Assembly (NCBI GenBank): GCA_019323515.1
Contig: JAHWHG010000019.1
Location: 1 to 55,221 of the forward strand
From: Candidatus Woesearchaeota archaeon
GTDB taxonomy: Archaea; Nanobdellota; Nanobdellia; Woesearchaeales; JAHWHD01
Direction of reading: 5' to 3'
DNA: 55,221 nt
A program made the translations under genes and the position numbers. Below the pieces are notes generated by a model. That model searched no databases and was not told the DNA's origin. It saw only the letters and a list, made by a program, of their open reading frames with translations. Below, piece after piece: positions 8,849-15,066 of this stretch; the stretch's first letter is position 1, and each line of letters begins with the position of its first letter.

Positions 8849-9537
8849 ATTTAGCTTTGAACCCTTTTGGAAAAGGTAAGAAACCTGAGAGTGTGGATAC
8901 TATTGAGGAAGTGGTAGATGAAGCTGTTGATGAGGTCTATAAAAAGTTCTTTGGTTCTAATTTCTGTAATACTGTTATCTATGATGTGTCAGAGTATAAA
9001 AAATTAAATCTTCCTGCGCTTAGGCCTTCACAGATTCAGATGTTTTTGGATTCTTTAAAGGCAAGTTGGTTGTATCAGAATGCTGTGGTGGGGAATTTTG
9101 TTTCAAGGTTGCTTCAGCAGTCTTATGAAGCTGGTAATGATGATTTTAATCTGGACTTAATGTTTCCGATGACTGACCTGTTAAACAGGGTTGATGTTCC
9201 ATTATCCTTGACTGTCTATGGTAATGTTATTACCCTTGGTCACATGTGTAAAGGTGTTGAGGTTGAAGTGAATGGAAATGTTTTAGTGTCTATTGGTTCT
9301 GATTGTAAGGATAGTAAGTTTTTTGTGTATGGGGATGTAAAGAGTTCAGGTTGTGGCTCGAATAATTGTATTTATTACATCACTGGGAATGTTGAAGAGA
9401 TGTATGGTTTTTTGACTGGAGAAAAGTGTATATATTATGTTAATTATGAAGTTTATAAAAGGCATATAGATGAAGTCCCTTGGTCTGTTCGTTTACATAA
9501 TTTTCTTTTTGAAGGTAATGAGGTGAATATCAGATGA
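8845..9537 (+). CDS. Array member 13, tag + beta-solenoid protein (230 aa)
   Basis: ATG start; tag M-N-L-A-L-N-P-F-G-K-G-K-K-P-E. It matches member 4 along its whole length, including L-R-P-S-Q-I-Q-M-F-L, SYEAGNDDF, V-P-L-S-L-T-V-Y-G, and a penultimate P-W-S-V-R-L-H segment that parallels P-W-A-S-R-F-L in member 4. Rungs are short and Cys-rich (GHMC, GSDC, SNNC, GEKC). It ends N-E-V-N-I-R, encoding GAGGTGAAT before member 14. Confidence 0.9.
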   Translation: MNLALNPFGKGKKPESVDTIEEVVDEAVDEVYKKFFGSNFCNTVIYDVSEYKKLNLPALRPSQIQMFLDSLKASWLYQNAVVGNFVSRLLQQSYEAGNDDFNLDLMFPMTDLLNRVDVPLSLTVYGNVITLGHMCKGVEVEVNGNVLVSIGSDCKDSKFFVYGDVKSSGCGSNNCIYYITGNVEEMYGFLTGEKCIYYVNYEVYKRHIDEVPWSVRLHNFLFEGNEVNIR

Positions 9538-10250
9538 ACTTAGCACTTAATCCTTTTGAAAAAGGAAGGAAGCCTGAAAAGGTTGATGAGGTTAAGTTAG
9601 ATGATAGAGTCATGAAGCTTTTTAAGAAAAGTAAATCATTGATTGATAGGATGTATTCGGTAAATGACCAGTGTGCTGAGATGAAGGCTATTAAGCAATT
9701 GTATCAATTAGCTATACAGAGGTCACCTTGCTTGACAAAGAACCAGGTTGAGATATTCCTTGAGAGGTTGTGGCAAGAGGGTTATGATCTTGATTTAGCA
9801 TTGACAGAGTTTTACAGTTGGGTTATTTATTATTCATATGATGGTGGTTGTAATGATTTTTCTTTTACTTTTGACAAGCCTTTATATGGTCTGATGAGAA
9901 ATTTTTTCGCTAAAGAAGAAAGGCGGCTTAAGTTCACATTCAACGGTGATGTTGGAAATGCTTTTGGGGAGAAATCAAGGAATTGTGATTTTGTAATCAA
10001 AGGTGAGGCTGGACAAGAATTAGGAACTCGTGCACATAACTGTTACTTTAAAGCTGACAGGATTGGCTGGGACTTTGCAAGGGATGCTGTTGAGTGTATA
10101 TTTGAATTTAATTCGTTGAACATGGATGAGATGATCACTGTGAACATATACCAGATACCAAAGGATTGTATATTTAAGGTTCGTGATAAGAAATCTAAAG
10201 ATTACCTAGAATCTTTATGTAAGAATCATAGTAGGGTGGTTTTGATATGA
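9534..10250 (+). CDS. Array member 14, tag + beta-solenoid protein (238 aa)
   Basis: ATG start; tag M-N-L-A-L-N-P-F-E-K-G-R-K-P-E, the only one with Glu at position 9. SYDGGCNDF is followed by GDVGNAFGEKSRNCDFVI and GEAGQELGTRAHNCYF, then the subgroup module with W-D-F-A-R-D-A-V-E-C-I-F-E-F-N and C-I-F-K-V-R-D-K. It ends S-R-V-V-L-I, whose codons contain AGGGTGGT as the ribosome binding site for member 15. Confidence 0.9.
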   Translation: MNLALNPFEKGRKPEKVDEVKLDDRVMKLFKKSKSLIDRMYSVNDQCAEMKAIKQLYQLAIQRSPCLTKNQVEIFLERLWQEGYDLDLALTEFYSWVIYYSYDGGCNDFSFTFDKPLYGLMRNFFAKEERRLKFTFNGDVGNAFGEKSRNCDFVIKGEAGQELGTRAHNCYFKADRIGWDFARDAVECIFEFNSLNMDEMITVNIYQIPKDCIFKVRDKKSKDYLESLCKNHSRVVLI

Positions 10251-10984
10251 ACCTCGCATTAAATCCCTTCGGTAAAGGAAAGAAGCCTGAGAAAGAGGAA
10301 AAGATTACATTAGATGATAAACTTGCAAAGGTCTATAAATTGTTGGATTGTGTTATTAAAGGTAAGATCAAGAGTTCACCTCACATGCAGCATTCGTTTC
10401 TTTTAGACAAGATGGTTCCTGTTCTTTTGGATGAAGTAAGTAAGAAATGGAAGAAACGCGATTTTAATCTTCTCTTAGGTTTGTTTTTGGCAAAAGGTTA
10501 TGATGATAACCCTTCAGGTGCTAGAATATATACACAGGCATATAACCAGATCATACAGTATGCATTTAATGCTGGTCATAATGATTTTAGCTTTGCACCT
10601 CCAAGAGCAATACATTATCTTGGAGAGAGATTGCGTGGTGCTCCTGACAAGCATCTTAATATAACAATTGACGGTGATGTAGGAAATTTTTTCGGCAGGT
10701 ATGCCCAGCACTGTGATTTTACAGTCAATGGAGATGCAGGGGAGTGTTTTGGCGGTTATGCAAACTTCTCAAGTTTTAAGGCGCGTAAGGTAAGATGGGA
10801 CTTTGCAGAGGAGGCCTCCATATGTAAATTTGAGATTGATACACTTGATGATCTTGGGATACAAATGCTGGAGAATTCAGAGATGCCTAAGAATTGTGTA
10901 ATAAAGTATCATGATAAGGCATGGCAGGATTTTTTGAGTACATGGAAGGTACAGAATGAGGTGTTCTATGAACCTTGCACTTAA
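10247..10984 (+). CDS. Array member 15, tag + beta-solenoid protein (245 aa)
   Basis: ATG start; tag M-N-L-A-L-N-P-F-G-K-G-K-K-P-E. The helical domain is like that of member 12. AFNAGHNDF and F-A-P-P-R-A precede GDVGNFFGRYAQHCDFTV and GDAGECFGGYANFSSF. The module W-D-F-A-E-E-A-S-I-C-K-F-E-I-D-T-L closely matches member 14. The gene runs 17 bp into member 16, so its C-terminus N-E-V-F-Y-E-P-C-T includes the out-of-frame tag codons of its neighbour. Confidence 0.9.
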   Translation: MNLALNPFGKGKKPEKEEKITLDDKLAKVYKLLDCVIKGKIKSSPHMQHSFLLDKMVPVLLDEVSKKWKKRDFNLLLGLFLAKGYDDNPSGARIYTQAYNQIIQYAFNAGHNDFSFAPPRAIHYLGERLRGAPDKHLNITIDGDVGNFFGRYAQHCDFTVNGDAGECFGGYANFSSFKARKVRWDFAEEASICKFEIDTLDDLGIQMLENSEMPKNCVIKYHDKAWQDFLSTWKVQNEVFYEPCT

Positions 10985-11651
10985 TCCTTTTGATAAAGGT
11001 AGGAAGCCTGAATCTATCGATAAGGTAGTCTTGGATAATGACCCGATTATATTTGAAGCTTTGGATTATCTAAATAATCTTCAACATTCTCGTCTTGGTT
11101 ACTATGAACATGAGCAACTTAAGAAAAAGGTTGTTGAGTATCAATGTACGCCTGCTCAAATCAATGTTATTATGAGGTTGGCGCTTGACAGCGAGGATAT
11201 TGTGAATAATGGCCTGGTTAGCTGGTTAGTATCAAGACTTATCCAAACCTCATATAATAACGGTCATAATGATTTTACATTGCCAGGCTCTGATATAAAG
11301 CTACTCTGTAAGGAACTGGAAGGAAAAGCTGGTAATCTTATAAAGATCTCAGCACCTAAAGTAGGGCATGATTATGCTGTCAACTCAGTCTACATAAGTT
11401 CAGTTATTGGTGAAGCGAAAAGTTTCTGTTATTGCAATGCTGGTTATGCTGAGATTACAATAAATAAAGCTGGAATGCTCTTGGGAAATGGTGCACAGGG
11501 TTGTGTGTTCACAGTTTTGGAAGATGTTGGAGATCTTGCAGGCTGGCATTCTAATGATTGTACTTTCAGATCTAATAAGAGAGATATCATCAGAAAGCTG
11601 GAGAAGCAGATGAGGTTTTGGAAAAATGAATTTAGCATTGAATCCTTTTGA
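10968..11651 (+). CDS. Array member 16, tag + degenerate beta-solenoid protein (227 aa)
   Basis: The start is placed at ATG 10968, preceded by GAGGTG at a 5-nt gap and giving the family tag; an upstream in-frame start at 10956 would add four residues. SYNNGHNDF is intact, but the solenoid is degenerate: early turns have lost Gly and Cys (VGHDYAVNSVYISSVIG), and only the later ones (GMLLGNGAQGCVF, GDLAGWHSNDCTF) look canonical. The C-terminal end is a basic helix. It overlaps member 17 by 26 bp, the largest overlap in the array. Confidence 0.89.
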   Translation: MNLALNPFDKGRKPESIDKVVLDNDPIIFEALDYLNNLQHSRLGYYEHEQLKKKVVEYQCTPAQINVIMRLALDSEDIVNNGLVSWLVSRLIQTSYNNGHNDFTLPGSDIKLLCKELEGKAGNLIKISAPKVGHDYAVNSVYISSVIGEAKSFCYCNAGYAEITINKAGMLLGNGAQGCVFTVLEDVGDLAGWHSNDCTFRSNKRDIIRKLEKQMRFWKNEFSIESF

Positions 11652-12258
11652 TAAAGGAAAGAAACCTGAAAAGATTGAAGCAGTTGAGCTTGATTCTTTA
11701 GATGATAAGATTTTGGACATGGTGAAGGTTTATGAGGAAAATGCTAAGTATGGTTATGCGCATCTTAATTACTGTCTTAATCATGAAGTCAAGTATCCTG
11801 TCTTGACTCCTTCGGAGATTGATATTGCATTGCAGCTTGCTCTTAGGATTAAGACTCAGGGTGTTGATTATCTTACTGGTCCTTTTTTTTCCAAGCTTGT
11901 GCAGTTGTCATTTGATGCTGGGTATAATGATTTTAAACTGCATCTTGAGGGGACTACAAAATCACACATTGGATATAAAGTGAGGGGAAGAGAAGATAAA
12001 ATATTGAAATGTGAAGTATTTGGAGATATTAATGTCAATGGTTTTAAGGAGGCTATTTATTGTGATGCAAAGATACATGGTGATGTTGGTTTTATGTTTG
12101 GTCATTCCTCTCGTCACTGTACTTTTGAGATAGACGGCAATATTGACAAACTGGATACAATAAGACAGCATCATAACACCTATCTCGTCAATGAGGACAT
12201 GTATAATAAAGTAAGAAGATGGTTAGGTGTGAGTAATACTGTAATAATAAAAGAATAA
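11626..12258 (+). CDS. Array member 17 (last), tag + beta-solenoid protein (210 aa)
   Basis: ATG start preceded by GAGG about 13 nt upstream; tag M-N-L-A-L-N-P-F-D-K-G-K-K-P-E. The helical domain carries L-T-P-S-E-I and SFDAGYNDF. Three rungs remain: GDINVNGFKEAIYCDAKI, GDVGFMFGHSSRHCTFEI and a partial GNI. It is the shortest complete member. It ends N-T-V-I-I-K-E, with no GGTG or GAGG in the final codons, unlike members followed by another gene. Its stop is one base from the convergent stop of the MscS gene, so the array ends cleanly here. Confidence 0.9.
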   Translation: MNLALNPFDKGKKPEKIEAVELDSLDDKILDMVKVYEENAKYGYAHLNYCLNHEVKYPVLTPSEIDIALQLALRIKTQGVDYLTGPFFSKLVQLSFDAGYNDFKLHLEGTTKSHIGYKVRGREDKILKCEVFGDINVNGFKEAIYCDAKIHGDVGFMFGHSSRHCTFEIDGNIDKLDTIRQHHNTYLVNEDMYNKVRRWLGVSNTVIIKE

Positions 12259-12259
12259 T

Positions 12260-13318
12260 TTATTTCTTTAACTCAATAGTCTGTGTAGGGAATGCCATCT
12301 CGATCTTTGCTTTCTCAAGCTGTTCCATAAACTTCATGTTGACTTCGTCCTTGATGTCAAGAATCCTTTCCTTGTCAGTTATCCAGTAGATCACAAGTAT
12401 ATCTTTTGAGTATGCGTTGAAGTCTGTGAAGAAAACATTGATCTTTTCCTTGTCAATACCATCTTGTTTCTCTAATATCTTTGTGATTATCTCTTTAGCT
12501 TTCTTCATCTTCTTAACGTCAGTGTCGTATGTCAAACCGATTGTCATCTTAATCTTTCTAGCCCATTCTTTAGAAACATTCTCAAGTATAGAAGCAGTGA
12601 ACTTTGAGTTTGGTACATATATGATTGTTCCGTCAAGTGTCTGGATCTTTGTAGTCCTTAAACCAATCTCTTGGACAGTTCCGTCATGGCCGCCAATCCT
12701 GATACGCTGGCCAATTGCAAAACTTTTATCAGATAATATAGTGATTGAACCAAATAAATTTTCCAGGATATCTTTAGCAGCTAAAGCAAATGCAAGACCG
12801 CCAATACCCAGACCTGTGAGAAGAGGGCCGATTTCCTGGCCAAAGTTGTTCAGCACCATTATGATTGCGATTGCAAAAATCAGGATGTTTGTGAGCTTAG
12901 AAATGATGGGAAGTATGTGGTCATCTAAATCATTCTCAGTCTCTGCTGTAATAGGACGAAGATAGTTATCAATAAGTGAAGTTATAAGACGTGCAATCAA
13001 CCATGCAGTGTTCAGGACAAGGACCATATAGACGAGGTGGTCAAAGTATACTGGAATCTTTGGAAAGTTTGGAAATTTAAGGAAGGTCCAGGCAATCTTT
13101 ACACCTAATAATACTATAAAAACAACTACTGGTTCTTCAACCATATCAAGGATTATGTCATCAAGCCTTGTCTTTGATTTCTGGACAACTATCTTTATCA
13201 CGTTCTGGATTATCCAGTATATTATCTTAGCAATAATAACGCTCAGACCTATAATAAGAATAAATACTGCATAATGTATCACTGTATTGTCAAAATAAAT
13301 ATTAGTTAGGAATGACAT
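12260..13318 (-). CDS. Small-conductance mechanosensitive channel, MscS family (352 aa)
   Basis: MscS family proteins are heptameric membrane channels that release solutes during hypo-osmotic stress. Four or so N-terminal hydrophobic segments (about residues 15-35, 60-80, 95-115, 135-160) precede the pore-lining and beta-domain signature near 165-235: G-L-G-I-G-G-L-A-F-A-L-A-A-K-D, N-L-F-G-S-I, and F-A-I-G-Q-R-I-R-I-G-G-H-D-G-T-V. A C-terminal alpha-beta domain ends in F-P-T-Q-T-I. Length is usual for a YbdG/MscS-type archaeal channel. The gene converges on the array with one base between stops and diverges from the HIT gene. Confidence 0.95.
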   Translation of the reverse strand: MSFLTNIYFDNTVIHYAVFILIIGLSVIIAKIIYWIIQNVIKIVVQKSKTRLDDIILDMVEEPVVVFIVLLGVKIAWTFLKFPNFPKIPVYFDHLVYMVLVLNTAWLIARLITSLIDNYLRPITAETENDLDDHILPIISKLTNILIFAIAIIMVLNNFGQEIGPLLTGLGIGGLAFALAAKDILENLFGSITILSDKSFAIGQRIRIGGHDGTVQEIGLRTTKIQTLDGTIIYVPNSKFTASILENVSKEWARKIKMTIGLTYDTDVKKMKKAKEIITKILEKQDGIDKEKINVFFTDFNAYSKDILVIYWITDKERILDIKDEVNMKFMEQLEKAKIEMAFPTQTIELKK

Positions 13319-13338
13319 AATAATTGGAAATGCAGTAA

Positions 13339-13349
13339 TATTTTTTAAG
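13339..13349 (-). promoter_or_regulatory. Probable TATA box of the MscS gene
   Basis: On the minus strand an A/T-rich box (CTTAAAAAATA) lies about 30 nt before the ATG at 13318, at the spacing expected for a leaderless archaeal transcript. Confidence 0.4.
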
Positions 13350-13355
13350 TTTTAG

Positions 13356-13373
13356 AAAGGTTTTTAAACCTTT
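13356..13373 (+). promoter_or_regulatory. Palindromic TATA region of the HIT gene
   Basis: AAAGGTTT-TT-AAACCTTT is an 8-bp inverted repeat around a 2-nt centre. Its core TTTTTAAACC fits an archaeal TATA box about 35 nt before the HIT start, in a divergent intergenic space shared with the MscS gene. The palindrome could also be an operator; that is inference. Confidence 0.45.
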
Positions 13374-13399
13374 AATCTAAGCTAAATTTTGGTGGTAAT

Positions 13400-13798
13400 A
13401 TGGAAGATTGTATATTCTGTAAGATAATAAAAGGCGAGATACCTAGTTATAAGGTGTATGAGGATGATGAGTTCTTAGGGTTCCTGGACATTTTTCCTTT
13501 AAACAAAGGGCATACATTGATCATACCTAAGAAGCATGAACATTGGGTTTGGGATGTTGAAAAACCAGGTGCATATTTTGAAGTCGCTACAAAGGTTGCA
13601 AGAGCTATAAGGAAAGCGTTTGAGCCTGAGCGTGTGATGTCTTTTGTGCTAGGAGAGCAGGTGCCGCATGCACATATCTGGCTAGTGCCTAAGTATCCTG
13701 ATGATGGGCATGGCAGTAATGTGGATTTTAAGAATGTAAAGAAGTTCACAGAAGAGGAGTATAAGGAAGTTGCTGCTAAGATCAAGGAGAGATTATGA
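13400..13798 (+). CDS. HIT-family nucleotide hydrolase/transferase (132 aa)
   Basis: HIT proteins hydrolyse or transfer nucleoside phosphoramidates and dinucleoside polyphosphates. The N-terminus has C4-x-x-C7-K-I-I-x-G-E-I-P, typical of the Hint branch. The catalytic triad is H90-A-H92-I-W94: the nucleophilic middle His is kept but the third His is Trp. GGTGG precedes the ATG by a few bases. The stop overlaps the start of the next small membrane protein by 4 bp, indicating coupled translation. The fold assignment is secure; activity with the altered triad is not. Confidence 0.93.
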   Translation: MEDCIFCKIIKGEIPSYKVYEDDEFLGFLDIFPLNKGHTLIIPKKHEHWVWDVEKPGAYFEVATKVARAIRKAFEPERVMSFVLGEQVPHAHIWLVPKYPDDGHGSNVDFKNVKKFTEEEYKEVAAKIKERL

Positions 13799-14019
13799 GT
13801 GTTGATGATTTAGTACTTAAGGCCCGAAGAGAAGCAAAGCATGCAGCAACTGACTTCGGCGCTGTTATTCTAATTTGGGCATTTGCTTATTATATTAAGT
13901 ATAAAGGTTTGCCAGTTGAGGCTTATGTTACAGATTTGTTAGGATTGTCAGTTTTAGTAAAAGGGGGTTATCATGGACTTAAATGGGTTGAGTATTCAGA
14001 CCAGTTAGATGATGATTGA
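13795..14019 (+). CDS. Small membrane-associated protein (74 aa)
   Basis: It begins ATGA-coupled to the HIT gene, with GGAGAG upstream. A charged N-terminal helix (about 5-18) is followed by a hydrophobic segment (about 20-36, F-G-A-V-I-L-I-W-A-F-A-Y-Y-I) and a second weaker one (about 46-60). The C-terminus is acidic. No family is recognised. Coupling to HIT suggests co-expression, perhaps membrane tethering, but that is inference. Confidence 0.7.
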   Translation: MSVDDLVLKARREAKHAATDFGAVILIWAFAYYIKYKGLPVEAYVTDLLGLSVLVKGGYHGLKWVEYSDQLDDD

Positions 14020-14031
14020 ACAATCAAAACC

Positions 14032-14040
14032 TTTAAAAAG
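14032..14040 (+). promoter_or_regulatory. TATA box of tRNA-Met
   Basis: CCTTTAAAAAGG surrounds the box at 14032-14040, about 28 nt upstream of the first base of the tRNA, the standard archaeal tRNA promoter position. Confidence 0.6.
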
Positions 14041-14102
14041 GGTGTATTTATCTGAGGTTTTATGGCGGTGTAACTCAGCCTGGTTAGAGTGCTACGCTCA
14101 TA

Positions 14103-14154
14103 TGTGTTTGAGCGATGATCCTAAGGGAGATGATTAACTCAATCTAACTTGGTA
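14103..14154 (+). other. tRNA intron 1, canonical position 37/38
   Basis: These 52 nt lie between A37 (14102) and A38 (14155). Exon loop bases 32-35 can pair with TTGG (14149-14152) at three of four positions, leaving three-base bulges around both cuts, and TTGAG (14108-14112) pairs with CTCAA (14138-14142) inside the intron. This is a relaxed bulge-helix-bulge, cleavable by the archaeal splicing endonuclease if that enzyme tolerates the mismatch. Confidence 0.8.
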
Positions 14155-14176
14155 ACGTAGATGTCGCGAGTTCAAA

Positions 14177-14222
14177 GTTAAAGTTACGCTTTTTTATTCA
14201 AAAAGCTGAGCTTTTATGGAAT
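14177..14222 (+). other. tRNA intron 2, non-canonical T-loop position 59/60
   Basis: These 46 nt interrupt the T loop. Exon TTCA (14171-14174) pairs fully with TGGA (14217-14220), counting one G-U, to give the 4-bp central helix. Three-base bulges AA^G and AT^T flank it with the cut after the second base. The intron then pairs TTAAAG with CTTTTA (one mismatch) and ends in a GCTTTTT/AAAAAGC hairpin. This is a well-formed bulge-helix-bulge. Confidence 0.87.
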
Positions 14223-14253
14223 TCTCGCCACCGCCACATTTTCTTCCAAAAAA

Positions 14254-14263
14254 TTTATAAATA
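14254..14263 (+). promoter_or_regulatory. TATA box, gene at 14286
   Basis: TTTATAAATA starts 32 nt before the ATG at 14286, with no Shine-Dalgarno sequence between, so the mRNA is probably leaderless. Confidence 0.6.
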
Positions 14264-14285
14264 TTCTATATGTTCAGATATAGAT

Positions 14286-14747
14286 ATGCGAAAGATTAAG
14301 TTAAAGAAAATTAAGATTAAGTTTCCGAATCATAAGCTGTTCATATTAACGCTTTTGTCCTGGATTGTTTTTTTAGTGGTTGAGTTAGGTAATAGGATAT
14401 ATGACCTTTATAGGGTTGCTCCTTATGTTGATCTGCCGACTCACTTTTTTGCAGGTGTTGCAAGTGCATTTTTCTTTGCATGGCTGTTCTCAGTGTCAAC
14501 ATATGACACTAAAAAGTTGAAGATTACAATAGCGTCACTTGTTGTTGCTGGGATATGGGAGCTTTTAGAGACCTTAGAAGAGATGGTTGTGATTGAGAAG
14601 CCTTATCTTAGAGATGTATTTTTGTGGGATGGTGTAGGTGATATGGCAGCTGCAATGTTAGGTGTTTTTGCTGTCCTAATCCTGCTGCATTATCTTATAG
14701 AGAAGACTGACCTTATTGAACCTGTTAAACTAAACTCAAAAAAATAA
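14286..14747 (+). CDS. Four-helix integral membrane protein (153 aa)
   Basis: A lysine-rich cytoplasmic start (residues 1-16) is followed by hydrophobic segments at about 17-35, 50-68, 79-95 and 120-142. Conserved-looking polar residues sit in or beside membranes: D-L-P-T-H-F-F-A-G (about 49-57), W-E-L-L-E (about 90-94) and W-D-G-V-G-D (about 113-118). This pattern resembles the YjdF/DUF2238-type membrane family, but I am not certain of membership. No enzymatic role can be assigned. Confidence 0.82.
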   Translation: MRKIKLKKIKIKFPNHKLFILTLLSWIVFLVVELGNRIYDLYRVAPYVDLPTHFFAGVASAFFFAWLFSVSTYDTKKLKITIASLVVAGIWELLETLEEMVVIEKPYLRDVFLWDGVGDMAAAMLGVFAVLILLHYLIEKTDLIEPVKLNSKK

Positions 14748-14755
14748 AAATAAGT

Positions 14756-14992
14756 TTATTTCTTTGCAAGATATATCTGTTTCTCCTGGTTTGCTAGCAT
14801 GCTTGCTAAAAGCTTTTCCTGTGTGAACTCTTTATTTTCATGATTCCTGAAGCTTTCTTCAAGCCTTGTCTCAAGGTTGTTGTTGTAGTGTGCTACTCTC
14901 TGATAATCGTTTCCAGAATATCTTACAGAACAGCCTGGCAGGTATAATGAACCTATGAGGCTTAACCCTAAAATTATGTTTTTGTATCTCAT
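14756..14992 (-). CDS. Small putative lipoprotein (78 aa)
   Basis: The N-terminus has M-R-Y-K, a hydrophobic core (about residues 5-18) and L-P-G-C at about 18-21, which fits a lipobox with lipidation on the Cys. The mature part is about 58 polar residues with a probable helix rich in Glu, Asn and Gln. No family is recognised. It converges on the membrane protein at 14286 with 8 bp between stops. A true lipoprotein would be surface anchored; the short length keeps confidence moderate. Confidence 0.6.
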   Translation of the reverse strand: MRYKNIILGLSLIGSLYLPGCSVRYSGNDYQRVAHYNNNLETRLEESFRNHENKEFTQEKLLASMLANQEKQIYLAKK

Positions 14993-15066
14993 CTTGATAT
15001 TTAGTAAGTTTTACTTTAATTTAATAATATCTTTGGGATTTTCGTAAGGTTTTCAGCAGTGTTCGT

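Larger units (their letters stand above)
1..12258 (+). repeat. Tandem array of 17 paralogous tag + beta-solenoid genes
   Basis: Seventeen co-directional genes of 210-287 codons fill this block with no intergenic space. All sixteen with a visible start begin M-N-L-[AL]-L-N-P-F-x-x-G-[KR]-x-P-E. Next comes a divergent, probably helical domain of about 80-110 residues that usually ends in [SA]-[YF]-x-x-G-x-x-x-F. It is followed by three to six rungs of about 18-19 residues, roughly G-[DN]-x-G-x-x-x-G-x-x-[SA]-x-x-C-x-F-x-V, and a short tail. The rung spacing resembles the GXGXG beta-helix of GltB C-termini and FwdC, but with a Cys in each turn. Thirteen junctions are 4-bp start/stop overlaps, two are 17 bp and one is 26 bp, so one translationally coupled polycistron is likely. 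Function is unknown. Confidence 0.93.
14064..14236 (+). tRNA. tRNA-Met (CAT), interrupted by two introns
   Basis: Acceptor GGCGGTG (14064-14070) pairs with CACCGCC (14229-14235), with discriminator A at 14236. The D arm is ACTC/GAGT. Anticodon stem CTACG (14092-14096) pairs with CGTAG (14156-14160), and the mature loop is CTCATAA with anticodon CAT at 14099-14101. The T stem GCGAG (14166-14170) pairs with CTCGC (14224-14228), and the spliced T loop is TTCAAAT. To form these stems, 52 nt must be removed after position 37 and 46 nt after position 59. The loop CTCATAA and body fit archaeal elongator tRNA-Met; a tRNA-Ile2 with modified CAT is less likely. No CCA is encoded after the discriminator. 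Confidence 0.9.

Noticed and set aside
1..12258. Array read as a CRISPR or DNA-level repeat locus
   Set aside because: The units are whole genes of 630-860 bp, the repeated tag varies at synonymous sites, and no short identical repeats with uniform spacers exist.
1..12258. Annotating the array as glutamate synthase or formylmethanofuran dehydrogenase subunits
   Set aside because: Only the Gly-spaced rung resembles the GXGXG domain; catalytic domains, length and context of those enzymes are absent.
12417..12965. Plus-strand frame of 182 codons inside the MscS gene
   Set aside because: It is antisense to a well-supported gene, with no promoter or ribosome binding site and a composition typical of a reverse-frame shadow.
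14064..14236. tRNA-Met locus as a pseudogene or as two split-tRNA halves
   Set aside because: All stems pair once two segments are removed, both segments are short and lie between the halves in cis, and the second shows a complete bulge-helix-bulge.
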